In this document: one piece after another, positions 21,239 to 32,975 of the stretch | How the letters are laid out: the number at the start of each line of letters is the position of its first letter | Numbering within the stretch: position 1 is the first letter of the stretch | Assembly: GCA_030674185.1 (NCBI GenBank) | Contig: CM060312.1 | Location: 54,197,668 to 54,261,667, forward strand | Direction: 5' to 3' | Length of the DNA stretch: 64,000 bases | Source of the DNA: Monoplex corrugatus | Lineage: Eukaryota > Mollusca > Gastropoda > Littorinimorpha > Ranellidae | Translations under genes and position numbers: made by a program | Notes under the pieces: generated by a model | Told to the model about the DNA's origin: nothing | Databases searched by the model: none | The model's input: only the letters and a program-made list of their open reading frames with translations

Positions 21239-21390
21239 GTGGGGTGGGGTCAGAGGCATGAAATTTGAACAATGACTTGTACCCGTCAAGATTGACAGTG
21301 GCGCGCACCTTTCAGGCGAGACGTTCATTACTCAGAGTGCCGGGGCCACGAGAGCTTGAAATAAGTCTGTCACAAGTTTTCATGACCAGG

Positions 21391-21477
21391 CGTCAAAACT
21401 ACACATCAAACTGGCCGTGGTGGGGAAGAAGAGGCTTAGAGGTCTGATTTTGTACGTAAAGGCCTTGACGGCTGGCC
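21391..21477 (+). repeat. 87-bp segment duplicated at 23.5 kb, copy 1
   Basis: 'gtcaaaactacacatcaaac' through 'gaggtctgattttgtacgta' to 'gccttgacggc'. Repeated at 23,504-23,590 with about ten differences. No repeat structure inside. Either an old local duplication or two copies of an unrecognised family. Confidence 0.85.
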
Positions 21478-21509
21478 CAGAAAAGACATGAGAGAACGTC
21501 TAGAAATGT

Positions 21510-22119
21510 AAGAGGGCTCCCTCTCTCCCCTCTCCCCTCTCCCTCTTTCCCTCTCTCCCTCTTCCTCTCTCCCTCTTTCCTCTTTCCCTCTCTCCCTCTG
21601 TTCCCTTTCTCTCTCTCTTTTCTCTCTATTTTTCTCTCTCTCTCTCTCTGTCTCTCTCTCTCTGTCTCTCTCTCTTTCCCCTCTGTCTGTCCCTGTCATC
21701 TCTGTCCTGTCTCTCTTTCTCTCTCCCTCTCTTTTTTCTCTCGTTCTCTCTGTCTTCTCTCTCTTTCTCTTTCTCCGTTTCTCTCTTTCTTTCGCTGTTT
21801 CTCCCTTTCTTTCCATCTCTCTGTCTGTCTGTCTCTTTCTTTCTCTCTCTCTCTGTCAATGTGTGTGTGGTCTCTCTCTTTTTTCTCTCTCTTGTCTCTC
21901 TCGCGCTCTGGCTCTGTCTCTGACTCTCTCTCTCTCCTCTCTCTCCCTCTCTCTTTCTCCCTCCCTCTCTCTCCCTCTCTCTCTCGCTCGCTGTCTCTCT
22001 CTCTCTCTTCTCTCTCTCTTTCTCTCGTTTGTCTGTCTCTCCCTTTCTCCCTTTTCTGTCTCTCTCTCTCTCCCCCCATCTCTCTGTCTGTCTGTCTCTG
22101 TCTCTCTTCTCTCTCTCTT

Positions 22120-22206
<87 letters not shown>

Positions 22207-22209
22207 CCC
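21510..22209 (+). repeat. 700-bp polypyrimidine tract
   Basis: Almost continuous CT-rich sequence with TCTG, TTTC and CCCT variants and few purines, becoming pure (CT)n at about 22,125-22,205. It is among the longest homopyrimidine-like tracts in the window and has mirror-symmetric segments able to form triplex (H-DNA). Confidence 0.97.
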
Positions 22210-22617
22210 TTTCGATTTTTCATCCGATCCTTCAAGATTAGAAAAACACGGGCAGACGATTCAAGTCGACTTAAAAGAAACAGATCGGGGACTGGCAGGG
22301 TTTTCTCAGCGTTTCACAAGTCGGATCTTTGTCAAAAATTGAATGTTACGTGGTAGCCTGTTGTTTTAAGGTCGTGTTGAAACTCTGACCAGGAAAACCG
22401 GCTACATTGCCAGTGTGTTCAAATACCAGATAGACCTTCAACTGGCCAACGCTCTCAATACCCCAGTCAGGTTATGATGGCCCAGATTGGGTCATGGTGC
22501 CCAAATTAGGCTGTAGTACCCAAGAAGATAGCAAGGATCTAATGTGCGTCACATCAGATGCTAAGATTTGCCCGCGAAATACGCAAGAGAAATATGGATA
22601 TATGATCTGTCTGTATG

Positions 22618-22658
22618 CACACACACACACACACACACACGACCACACGCACACAATA

Positions 22659-22707
<49 letters not shown>

Positions 22708-22835
22708 TACATTATGTATGTATTACACATTGTGTATATATATTGATACATAATGTAGGTGTAATTATTATATAATATTATATATATATATATATAATAT
22801 TATTACATAACATACGAGACATGCATCATACGTAA
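22618..22835 (+). repeat. (CA)n, (GT)n and AT-rich palindromic region
   Basis: (CA)n at 22,619-22,652, (TG)n at 22,660-22,674, then (TA)n with several ATATAT and ATAATATTAT palindromes to about 22,835. Likely to be structurally unstable. Confidence 0.92.
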
Positions 22836-22878
22836 TATATGTATTACAATATGGGTTCCAATGACTCGGTTTGACCCA

Positions 22879-23145
22879 TCATGTCCCATTTGGGATATCA
22901 TGGACACAGTGACACGTGGACACAATGGCATGCGGAACCCCTAAGGCGATACAAGATACCTTCTGAAAGCCAACCTCATCACCACTGATTGGGAAGACAA
23001 AATCTAATGAAGCTGACAACAGCTGTTTGCGCAGGGTACAGTCACATCTGAACAGTGCAGACAGCTTTTGTTCAACAAAAGAGGGACCGGCAGAAGCAGA
23101 ACTCAAGCTCACAGGACTCCTTCCCTTGCAATAACACCTTGACAT
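22879..23145 (-). repeat. Family E repeat
   Basis: On the minus strand it contains 'cttttgttgaacaaaagctg' and 'gatgaggttggctttc'. These match in order the 38.8 kb segment ('cttttgttgaacagcagctg' and 'gatgaggttggcctctc'). The 88-residue frame here and the 65-residue frame at 38.8 kb share the words SPV, FVEQ and DEVG but are not otherwise colinear, so a protein is not supported. Confidence 0.65.
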
Positions 23146-23185
23146 GTGTCGCCAGGATCGGTCTTGTATCCCTCATGGAGACCCA

Positions 23186-23375
23186 CATCTGGCCCTAAGG
23201 ACCAGTATGCCATATCTGGCGATAATGACTAGTATGCCACACCTGGCGATAAGGACTAGTATGCACATCTGGCGATAAGGACAGTATGCCACATCGTGAT
23301 AATGACTAGTAGCACATCTGCCATAAGGACCATATGCTAGCGTCTAATGAATGACTAGCATACTGGTCCTTACTG
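23186..23375 (+). repeat. 27-29-bp tandem repeat with inverted last unit
   Basis: About seven units of 'cacatctggcgataaggact' plus 'agtatgc'. The last segment (23,351-23,375, 'gactagcatactggtcctta') is the same unit inverted, so the array ends in a hairpin. Confidence 0.85.
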
Positions 23376-23503
23376 CTCCATTCTGGTCCATCCGATGACT
23401 TGGAAGTCCATGTTCATCGTCATCAAACTCTTGTCCATAGGATCTTCACATTATTTCAGTCATGAATTTGTTTTTGCCGACCAAGCCAACCTCGGGCACT
23501 ACC

Positions 23504-23590
23504 TGTCAAAACTATACATCAGAATAGCCGTGCTGGGGAATAAGAAGAGCTTAGAGGTCTGATTTTGTACGTAAAAGCCTTGACGGCAAG
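23504..23590 (+). repeat. 87-bp segment duplicated from 21.4 kb, copy 2
   Basis: Second copy of the segment at 21,391-21,477, same orientation, about 2.1 kb away. 'gaggtctgattttgtacgta' is identical in both. Confidence 0.85.
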
Positions 23591-24296
23591 GTCGTAGACA
23601 CTCAAGGTCGTAATATAACAGTAGCAACAAAGGCTTTAGGGCGACGGAACAGAAAGACTGTTGGTCTGGCGTGGCTTTTTTTTTTTAAGTCGCCTTTCTT
23701 TTGAAATCTGAGATGATGGGCTACGTGGCCGACGGCTGTGATTTTGATAAATCTGGTCGGATGCATTCACAGAACTCAGGGGAAATAATTACGGAGAGAA
23801 AATCACAGTCACTCGCCTTAAAAGAGTGTTATAAAGGAAAAGTTGCTCTGGGATGATAAGCCTAAAGGAAAAGTTGCTCAAGATGATAAGCCTGTGTCCT
23901 TCTTCTGTCAGTTTTTGTCCCCGTTCTTCCTCTGTTATCCCCGCTTTTTTTGTGTGTCCATCTCTCCTTCGTTTTCTCTTCTCCCTTCTTCCGGTGCGAA
24001 GAAAGATAATCACTTCTTGATAGAATTATAGAGGTTTGTTTTCTTCGCTCGCTTTCATCCTCTTACTTTTATCCTTCGTCTGTTTCAAGCTTGTCTTATT
24101 TATTTATTTTTTTAACCTGCCAGCTCTTGCTCAAAAAAGAGGAGGACATTATCTCATAGCCCAGTGTTCTTTGAAATCCAGCCGGCGAAAGAACTTGGCA
24201 TCTAATGAACTATTTTGCAGGTCTTACCTCTCCTTGATTGATTCTTAATGTATAGTTTTTTTCTCTTTTCTTTTTCTATCTCTTTTTTTTTTCCAG
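23591..24296. other. Unique DNA upstream of candidate exon
   Basis: Includes a short direct repeat ('ggataagcctaaaggaaaagttgctc' type, about 23,835-23,890). The last 45 bases are pyrimidine-rich and suit a 3' splice site. No gene otherwise. Confidence 0.45.
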
Positions 24297-24359
24297 TCTT
24301 CTAAACCAATCGATAGATCAACATCAACGCTGCTGCCGCCGTTTCTAACAACGGGTTAG
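24297..24359 (+). other. Candidate small exon (splice sites only)
   Basis: A strong polypyrimidine tract and TTTTCCAG (AG at 24,295-24,296) precede 63 bases that end at TTAG|GTAAGT, a strong donor. Composition (CTGCTGCCGCCG) differs from the flanks. All three phases carry a stop, although phase 0 (SSKPIDRSTSTLLPPFLTTG) is open until its last codon. If real it is more likely a 5' untranslated exon than a coding one. Confidence 0.3.
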
Positions 24360-24365
24360 GTAAGT

Positions 24366-24844
24366 AACAGCGGTGATGTGTTTTCTTGTAATGATGGATT
24401 TGAGGACATTATTCTCATTTTTTTGAAAACGGGAAACATTGTAAAGAATCGGCAGTTAATTGAACGTATTCGTTAGTTTTATGACTCGTTTTTTTTTAAT
24501 GTAATATCGTATCTGTGACAAAGAAAAGAACAAACCAGACGCCAAACCAACCAGAAGCGAACACGGGTCTGTCCACGAGCATATAATACAATCTGGTGAA
24601 TCCCCAACTCCAGTGAAGTTTATCCTTAATGAAGCACTGAAAACAGAATGTGTATCACTCCTATTGTAAATCACAGTCCGACCATTCTACTTGACAGATT
24701 CACATCTATGAACTAAGAATCTTTTCTGAGTATGACAAATCTCTCTTGAACAAATTCTAAACACTTTATTTAAATACATAACCTTGTTCAGAAAGAGGAC
24801 CCATCTCGCCAAAGAAGTGAACGAGTATCATTGAGAAGAAAGGC

Positions 24845-24891
<47 letters not shown>

Positions 24892-25779
24892 GGGTGGGAT
24901 GGGGGGTGGAGAGGGGTTAAAGAGGGAAAGGGTCGGGACCACTGTGATTCCAGTCTGCAAGCCCATAGAGAGGAATAATGGAGGGGCCCAGTTGACATTG
25001 CATGTTCCTGACCAGTGCAGCTGCATGTCTTTTCAAGCCTTGGTAAACAATAGGGAATAAGGGCCGAGAGGTCCATTCCAGGACCATTTCGCTCACATCG
25101 AGATGCTTGGGAGCCCATGAAGGAGGGAAGGAAGGAGGGAATGAAATGAGAAGTTGTTGGGGGTAGGGGAAGTTGGGGGGTAAATGGGTGGGGGGTTACA
25201 TTCGGTCGGCTGGGATGAATCATACAATTGGAGAGGCAAGCAGGCAGGCTTTGAAAGAAGCCGTGGAGAGCTTACTGTGGGACAATTTCAGTTTGCTTCG
25301 GCCGCTGTGAGAGGGGGGAATCAACGTCTGGCGAGAGATGTGCGAGATGCAGACGATTAGCTGTCATTTTTTTCCCAAACAGATGACTTTATTGATCTCT
25401 CCTTCTCCCTGTCTCACAGAGGGTAAGGGTTTAGAGAGTGGGGGTGGGGGGTGGGGGGGGGAGAAGAAGAGTTGGGGTTGAGAGACGACGACGTCTTCCC
25501 CCTCCCCTCTCCCTTACATCCACCAACCCCCACCCCGCCACCACCACCACCACCGCCCCTACCTCACAGTCCGCGACCAGGTTTTCCTGAAGATGGTGAG
25601 GGTTGTTCCTATGCTTCTTTGTGTGGGCTGGGAGTTATGTTTTTGGCTCTTTGCTCTGTCTGTGTTTGTTGTTTGTTGTTGTTGCTGTCTCTCTGTTTCC
25701 CCCACTCTTAGCTTTACTTATCCGCTTCTTCTATGCTTGTTTGTTGTGCATCTGGTTTGTTTTACTGCAGCTCTCTCTC
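24366..25779. other. Unique DNA with (GA)n and G/C-rich patches
   Basis: (GA)n at 24,848-24,888, G-rich stretches near 25,140-25,200 and 25,438-25,462, and CCA repeats near 25,535-25,555. The segment 25,240-25,370 is complex and without repeats. No gene supported. Confidence 0.5.
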
Positions 25780-26037
25780 TGTCTCCTCATCGTCTTTCTC
25801 TGTCTTGTCTGTCTGTCTCTGTCTGTCTCTCTGTCTCTGTCTGTCTTCTTTTTCTCTTCCTCTCTCTCTCTCTGTCTGTCGTCCTCTTTCTGTGTCTCGT
25901 CCTGTCTGTCTTCTCTCTCTTCTGTCTTCTCTTCTCTCTCTTCTGTCTGTCTCTCTCTCTCTCTGTTGCTGTCTCTCTCTCTCCTCTCTCTCTCTCTCTC
26001 TGTCTCGTCTCTGTCGTCTCTCTCTCTCTCTCTCCCA

Positions 26038-26108
<71 letters not shown>

Positions 26109-26125
26109 CTCTCTCTCTGCTTTCT
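25780..26125 (+). repeat. (CT)n/(TCTG)n tract
   Basis: About 345 bases of CT repeat with TCTG and TTCTCT variants, most uniform at 26,045-26,115. Confidence 0.97.
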
Positions 26126-26968
26126 GTACTGATGTTTCTAAATGAGATTAAAGTTTTACGGCATAATTCGAATATTGGTCAACTCGCCTGAGCTTGAGTT
26201 CTCTGTGCTCCACTAAACATCTCATTATGTGTAACTAAACCCAACTGAGTATGAAGAACAGCGCTATATAAGGACAGTTTATAAGTTTTAAACACATGCG
26301 CTGTCGTGATTAGCGATGACTTGCATTACATTAGAACTAAAGTTCATGTCAAAACATGTATGTAATTTGTGCTTTGCGGATGAACCAATCGAATAAATAG
26401 CGAGAACGTCTTGATAACTTAAATAGTAAATGTAGCGCTTTGAAACTTTACACACACCTGGTCTAATTATTCAATAATCTAATCACACGAAATTACGTGC
26501 AAATGTTTTGACGTCATTTGTATTATGACATCACGTTGTGTAGTCTTTCCAAGCGTCAGTGCCACGTTCAAGTGTTGAAGAACAGGCGCTTATACTAGAA
26601 TTGAATTTTATGGTGGAGTTTCTGGTTCAGATATCAAGTCACAAAATATGCGACTAAACTCTTTCGCTAGGCTGCAGTTTATAGATGGGTATCGTTTTGC
26701 GAAGATGGACGATTGACGTTTAAAGCCTTTAATAAAGGCAAATATAGTCTGGGAGCCCAGCTGAAGCTACTGAAGAGCAAAAAAGAGACATTTTGGATGA
26801 AAACAAATTAGTTACGTTTGAATAGACCACTTATGGTTATAGTATTATGTGATTTCGTGTGATTTTGACAAGTAAATCTGGAGTGAGATATGGTGCAACA
26901 GGGTGGATCCTGCACTGCCGTACTGAAGATGGAAAACATGGACACGCGTTACTGTTGCAGAGACTTCA
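26126..26968. other. AT-rich unique DNA, no gene
   Basis: No microsatellite, repeat family or splice-bounded frame recognised in this 840-base interval, which makes it one of the cleaner single-copy candidates here. Confidence 0.5.
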
Positions 26969-27245
26969 TTAACCCTGTTAACTCAGCCCACAACCTGTCC
27001 ATCCATGCCATTCTGTATCGTCAACCAGTGCTAGCAAAGCAAAAAAACGTAACCCTTTGACTCCCTCACCCTGTCCACCATCTTCCTGTAGAAAAGGAAG
27101 GTGGTGGATAGGGTGCGGGAGTCAAAGGGTTAAGTTTTTGCAGTTGGTGGATGGGGTGCGGGAGTCAAAGGGTTAAGTTTTTGCAGTTGGTGGATAGGAT
27201 GAGGGAGTCAAAGGGTTGGATAAGGTGCGGGAGTCAAAGGGTTAG
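26969..27245. mobile_element. TTAA palindromic element, copy e
   Basis: TTAA at 26,969-26,972 and TTAG at 27,242-27,245. Inner hairpin at about 27,049-27,132. The right side has extra arms: GGGAGTCAAAGGGTTAAG with 'tttttgcagttggtggat' occurs twice, followed by a partial third. This is the start of the same terminal amplification seen fully developed at 9.6-10.2 kb. The 2.2-kb minisatellite begins 140 bases downstream. Confidence 0.85.
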
Positions 27246-27384
27246 ACAGGTGCAAAAATGAAGGTAATAGCTTTGTAAATCAGGTAGTTGCCAGTAAAAT
27301 TCAGAAGGAGGAGAATCTTCAGAATGTCACGCTCCTGCCTCTCCAGAGGGTCCGTCAAGTTCAAAAGAAAGCAAGGAAATGTAA

Positions 27385-29590
27385 AAATGATGATAATAAT
27401 TTTGTGCCTATGATAAGTTTAAAGGTGATGATAGTTATGTACCTATGAGAACAAGTTTAAAGACGATGATAATAATTATGCACCTATGATAACAAGTTTC
27501 AAAATGATGATCATTATGTACCTATGATAAGTTTCAAGATGATGATCATTATGTACCTATGATAAGTTTCAAGATGATGATCATTATGTACCTATGTTAA
27601 CAAGTTTCAAGATGATGATCATTATGTACCTATGTTAACAAGTTTCAAGATGATGATCATTATGTACCTATGATAACAAGTTTAAAGATGATGATCATTA
27701 TGTACCTATGTAACAAGTTTCAAGATGATGATCATTATGTACCTATGAATAACAAGTTTCAAGATGATGATCATTATGTACCTATGTTAACAAGTTTCAA
27801 GATGATGATCATTATGTACCTATGATAACAAGTTTAAAGATGATGATCATTATGTACCTATGTTAACAAGTTTAAAGATGATGATCATTATGTACCTATG
27901 TAACAAGTTTAAAGATGATGATCATTATGTACCTATGTTAACAAGTTTAAAGATGATGATCATTATGTACCTATGTTAACAAGTTTAAAGATGATGATCA
28001 TTATGTACCTATGTAAAGTTTAAAGATGATGATCATTATGTACCTATGTTAACAAGTTTAAAGATGATGATCATTATGTACCTATGTTAACAAGTTTAAA
28101 GATGATGATCATTATATGTTATGTACCTATGTTAACAAGTTTAAAGATGATGATCATTATGTACCTATGATAAGTTTAAAGATGATGATCATTATGTACC
28201 TATGTTAACAAGTTCAAGATGATGATCATTATGTACCTATGAAAGTTTCAAGATGATGATCATTATGTACCTATGATAACAAGTTTAAAGATGATGATCA
28301 TTATCATGATTATTACCTATGATTAACAAGTTCAAGATGATGATCATTATGTACCTATGATAACAAGTTTCAAGATGATAATCATTATGTACCTATGTTA
28401 AGTTTCAAGATGATGTATCATTATGTACCTATGATAAGTTTCAAGATGATGATCATTATGTACCTATGATAAGTTTCAAGATGATAATCATTATGTACCT
28501 ATGATAAGTTTCAAGATGATGATCATTATGTACCTATGATAAGTTTCAAGATGATGATCATTATGTACCTATGATAAAAGTTTCAAGATGATGATCATTA
28601 TGTACCTATGTTAACAAGTTTCAAGATGATGATCATTATGTACCTATGATAACAAGTTTCAAGATGATGATCATTATGTACCTATGTTAAGTTTCAAGAT
28701 GATGATCATTATGTACCTATGATAAGTTTCAAGATGATGATCATTATGTACCTATGTTAACAAGTTTCAAGATGATGATTATTATGTACCTATGTTAACA
28801 AGTTTCAAGATGATGATCTATTATGTACCTATGTTAACAAGTTTCAAGATGAGATTATTATGTACTATGTTAACAAGTTTCAAGATGATGATCATTATGT
28901 ACCTATGATAAGTTTCAAGATGATGATCATTATGTACCTATGATAAAAAGTTTAACGATGACAATTATGTACTTATGATAAGTTTAAACAAGACGATGAT
29001 AATAATGATGCACCTATGATAACAGGTTTCAAGTGATGATCATTAAGTACCTGTGATAAAAGTTTAACGATGACAATTATGTACCTATGATAACAAGTTT
29101 AAACAAGACGATGATAATAATGATGCACCTTGATAACAAGTTTCAAGATGATGATCATTAAGTACCTATGATAACAAGTTTAAAGACGATGATAATAATG
29201 ATGCACCTATGATAACAAGTTTCAAGATGATGATCATTATGTACCTATGATAACAAGTTTCAAGATGATCATTATGTATCTATGTTAACAAGTTTCAAGA
29301 TGATCATTATGTATCTATGTTAACAAGTTTCAAGATGATCATTATGTATCTATGTTAACAAGTTTCAAGATGATGCTCATTATATACTTATGATAAAAAG
29401 TTTAACGATGACAATTATGTACCTATGATAACAGGTTTAAAGATGATAATAATTATGTACCTATGATAACAGGTTTAAAGATGATAATAATTATGTACCT
29501 ATGATAACAGATTTAAAGATGATAATAATTATGTACCTATGATAACAGGTTTAAAGCTGATAATAATTATGTACCTATGATAACAAGTGT
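27385..29590 (+). repeat. 2.2-kb minisatellite of 35/38-bp units
   Basis: Roughly 58 head-to-tail units 'aagtttcaagatgatgatca' plus 'ttatgtacctatgataac'. Two length forms alternate: 38 bases with the ACA triplet ('gataacaagttt') and 35 without it ('gataagttt'). 'gtttcaag' and 'gtttaaag' variants fall in blocks (AAAG mostly 27,830-28,190). Both ends are more degenerate, with 'aatgatgcacctatg' units. Every unit has the palindrome ATGATCAT. No function known. Confidence 0.97.
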
Positions 29591-30057
29591 ATTGAAGGCG
29601 CATCCCGTTCCAGTGGAACAAACTGTCCGTCAGAACTACCAGTCTACATGTTATTTCTGAAGAAAATTGTAAGATCCGCGCAATCCCAAAGACATGTGAA
29701 ACACTTTGAAAATGATTCGCCATTGATATTACATGAGAAGGCTCCTCGCCATAAAGCGAAAAGGGTAACGTCACTTATGACGTCATCAAAGGGACGCTCT
29801 GTCTCCGTCTTGCCTGCTCCTCAGATATGAGTTGCCCAGACTTTGATCTGTTCCCCCAAGTTGAAAGAACTTCTAGCTGTCTATGATGCGTGTTTCGGCG
29901 ACTTTCGATGGCTTGGAAAGTGGAAGGGTCAGACAGGTACAGCAGCGTATCAACTCTGGTTGCCTAGCAGCAGTGGGCGTTTCTGATTTTCCGAACAGAT
30001 GAGAGGGGGTGTTGCGTCAAAGGAATGTAGAAAGGTACTGGTCATTTTTTTTTATTT
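29591..30057. other. Unique DNA after the minisatellite
   Basis: Complex sequence, including a TGACGTCA-type CRE half pair ('acgtcacttatgacgtcatc', about 29,769-29,788). No exon recognised. Confidence 0.45.
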
Positions 30058-30077
30058 TGTGTGTGTGTGTGTGTGTG

Positions 30078-30113
<36 letters not shown>

Positions 30114-30396
30114 GTTTTTGTTTGTGTGTTTGGATTTTTTTTTTTGGGGGGGGGGGGATCTTCATTTTTATAGATATTTTGACCAGGTATTAGGTGACCC
30201 CCGTCTTAGAGCGCGTTAGTGCACATTTCTATTTAATACATCATAGGTGTGAATTTGAAAGTAGCGCCAACACCCCAGAAATGAAATTACTGTGTTTTTC
30301 AAGTAAAACGTTTTGTGTTCTGTGTCTGTCTCTTTCTGTCTGTCTGTCTCTCTCTCTCTCCCCCCCCCCCCTCTCTTCTGTCTCGTCTCTCTCTGT

Positions 30397-30455
<59 letters not shown>

Positions 30456-30647
30456 GTTTCTCTGAGTGCGCGCGGATACGCGTTTATTATGTTTTGTGTG
30501 GTGGTGTGTGTGTGTGTGTGTGTATACACCTTATTTCTTGTTGTGAGAAAAGCTCTTTTGCTTATGTCATTAAATCATGTACCCCCCTCTCTCTTTCCCT
30601 CTCTCCCCCTTCTCTATCTCTGTCTCTCTCTCTTCTCTCTGTCTCTC

Positions 30648-30679
<32 letters not shown>

Positions 30680-30712
30680 CCCTCTCTCTACCCCCTCCCA
30701 GAATATTGCTTA
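30058..30712 (+). repeat. (GT)n, (GTT)n, poly-G and (CT)n cluster
   Basis: (GT)n 30,058-30,079 followed by (TTG)n to 30,112, poly-G near 30,146-30,156, (CT)n at 30,330-30,460, (GT)n at 30,497-30,522 and (CT)n at 30,585-30,700. Confidence 0.93.
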
Positions 30713-31535
30713 TTTAGCTGACAATCGTTATTTCGCTTACTAACAAACCATGGTACCATGCAATGTAACGCAAATGTCGTACGGGTACAGTAGCCTACAT
30801 CAGACGTGAAAGCCGCTCGTCCATTGAACCAACCCCAGGATTCCACGTAGCAGCCATCACAAACTTGGGAAAGGGGGGGAAAAAAAGAAGAGAAAAAAAA
30901 TAGCCACATGCAGCCTGATCATAATTATGGACGGCGAACGGAAGAAAAAAAACAAGAATTGTTTCTAGAATGCATTCAGAACTGTTTTTTGTTTTTGTTT
31001 ATTTTGTTTGTGTGTGTGTGTTGTTTTGGTTTGGTTTGGTTTGGTTTTTTGTTGTTGTTGTTGTTGTTTGTTTGTTTGCTTGTTTGTTTGTTTTTTCTTC
31101 TGTGCCACTTGTGTAAGAGCATCTACGTTAGCTGGCCCAAAGCCCAACAGTAGTAAACTTTATTTCAGTTGTCTTTCTGTCTCTACGAAATTACGTTGTT
31201 TCCCGTGTGCAAAGCACATAATTAACGTCACTTCTCTCAAATATTTCGTGCAGACCGACCACCACTCAAGGTCTATGGAAGAAGAGAAAGAAAAGAAAAA
31301 AAGTTTTGTGGTGGGGGTGAGGGGGGTAAGAGGGAGAGAGGGAGGTGTGGGAGAAAAGTCCTTGTCCTGATTTAGTATTAAATGTCGGAAAAGTAGACCT
31401 CGCGCTGATGGATGAGGCGGGCTGTCTGTTTGAGGTTGGAGTATTTTCCTTGTCTGGTTTGTGTTCCATTTTCTGCCAGCCTCCTTTAAGAATTAAGAAT
31501 GAGTTTTGAAAAATTGAGAAAGAGAAAGAGAGTAT
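30713..31535. other. Unique DNA with GTTT/TTG runs
   Basis: (TTTGG)n and (GTT)n near 31,020-31,095, and G-rich 31,308-31,350. No gene recognised. Confidence 0.5.
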
Positions 31536-31832
31536 GTGTCTGTGTTTCTCTCTCTCTGTCTGTCCCTCCCTCCCTCTCTCTCTCTCTCTCTCTCTCCCCC
31601 CTCTCTCTCTCTCTGACCTCTCTGTCTGTCTCTTCTCTCTCTCTCTGTCTCTCTCTCTTCTCTCTGTCTGTCTGCCTGTCTGTCTGTCTCTCTCTCTGTA
31701 AAAAAATAAAGTTTGTGTGTTATGTTGTGGTGCTCACACAAACACACACACGCACGCGCACACATATACGCACGCGCGCGCGCGCACACACACACACCAC
31801 AACACACACACACACACACACACAACACACGC
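31536..31832 (+). repeat. (CT)n then (CA)n/(CG)n
   Basis: (CT)n/(TCTG)n at 31,540-31,698, then (CA)n with a (CG)n core at about 31,769-31,785, continuing (CA)n to 31,832. Confidence 0.96.
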
Positions 31833-32576
31833 ATGCACACTGCTTTTCATAACGAACCGGGTTTTTTTTTTTTTTTTAAATGGGACCATTGAAACCCGAA
31901 AATGCACGGGAAAGCAGGCACACTATTTTAGTCGATATAAAGTAATATCCAGTTATCTATGATTTCCCTTTAAAACAAAAGAAAACAAAAAAGGAAAGGA
32001 AAAGACGGAAGAAAAACAAAAGAACAGAAAAGAGAACGGGGGGGGGGGGGGGGGGGGAGAATACATCCCATAAAAAAAAAAAATCCTGTAGAAAAATATT
32101 TTCCCTTTTATAAAAAGAGGGGGTGGGTTACACAACACAACTAACACACACACACACACACACACACCGCGCGCGCGCGCGCGCGCGTCGCGCAACAGCA
32201 CCCAAAACACAACAGACAGCAACAAGATGGAGACAGATAGAGACAATGAGAACATGTTAGGAGCAGGGCCGTTAAACTTTCTGTCCTGGGATGTTGGTGG
32301 TTGCAGTCCCTTGAGTTTGGGGGAGGGGTGGGGGAGGGGCGAGGACACACAAAAGTTTTTGTCCTAAATGGAAATGGATCTGATTAAGTTTTTTTTTCTT
32401 TTTTTTTTTTTGTTTTTTTTTTTTTGGGGGGAGGGAGTTGTTTCTTTCACCCTCTGTGACAAACCGCTTGTCCGAGATGACAGATAGCTCACACGTGACT
32501 TTATTGCATTGTGTCGTCCGCTGATCAGCGATAATAGAAATTCGATTTGCCTGAAATGATCACACCTCTCCTTTAC
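31833..32576. repeat. Homopolymer and (CA)n(CG)n rich interval
   Basis: Poly-T 31,862-31,877, poly-G of about 18 at 32,039-32,057, poly-A, then (CA)n joined directly to (CG)n at 32,143-32,192 (about 25 bases CA and 22 bases CG), and T-rich runs at 32,390-32,425. No gene. Confidence 0.9.
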
Positions 32577-32975
32577 CTCTCTTCCTTTACTCCCTCCCTC
32601 TCTCTCTGTCTGTCGTTTCCCTGTTCTCTGGTGTTCCTCTGCCTGTCTGTTGTGTCTCTAAGTGTTTTGGCAGAGTTTATTTTCTTTCTGTCTGGCTGTC
32701 TGTCTCTGTCTGTTTCTATCTCTGTCCGTCTGTCTCCGTCTCTGTCTGTCTGACAAAGAGAGAAAGAATGGAAGAGGGAAAGCGTGTGGAGAGAGAGAGA
32801 AGAAAAGAGAGGGAAGAGATAGAGAAAGAGGAGAAGACAGAGACGGACGAATAAATAGACAAGAGAGAAGGAGGAGAGACAGAAGGACAGAGAGAGAGAT
32901 ACAGAGACAGAAACACAGAGACAGAAACAGAGACAGACAGACATACAGAGAAAGAGAGAGAGAAGGAACGACAGA
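32577..32975 (+). repeat. Pyrimidine tract switching to purine tract
   Basis: CT/TCTG-rich to about 32,750, then abruptly GA/GACA-rich to 32,965. The two halves are complementary in character ('gtctctgtctgtctgacaaagagagaaag' type switch at about 32,735-32,765), so the region is a large imperfect inverted repeat. Confidence 0.9.

Noticed and set aside
20570..22356. Several long Ser/Leu-rich (and reverse Arg/Glu-rich) frames
   Set aside because: Direct translations of CT tracts; the same pattern recurs at every CT microsatellite.
22879..23145. Conserved protein shared with 38.8 kb
   Set aside because: The two frames share only short words; the DNA similarity indicates a dispersed repeat.
27385..29590. 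CRISPR-like array
   Set aside because: Units are directly adjacent with no unique spacers, and the DNA is eukaryotic; it is a minisatellite.
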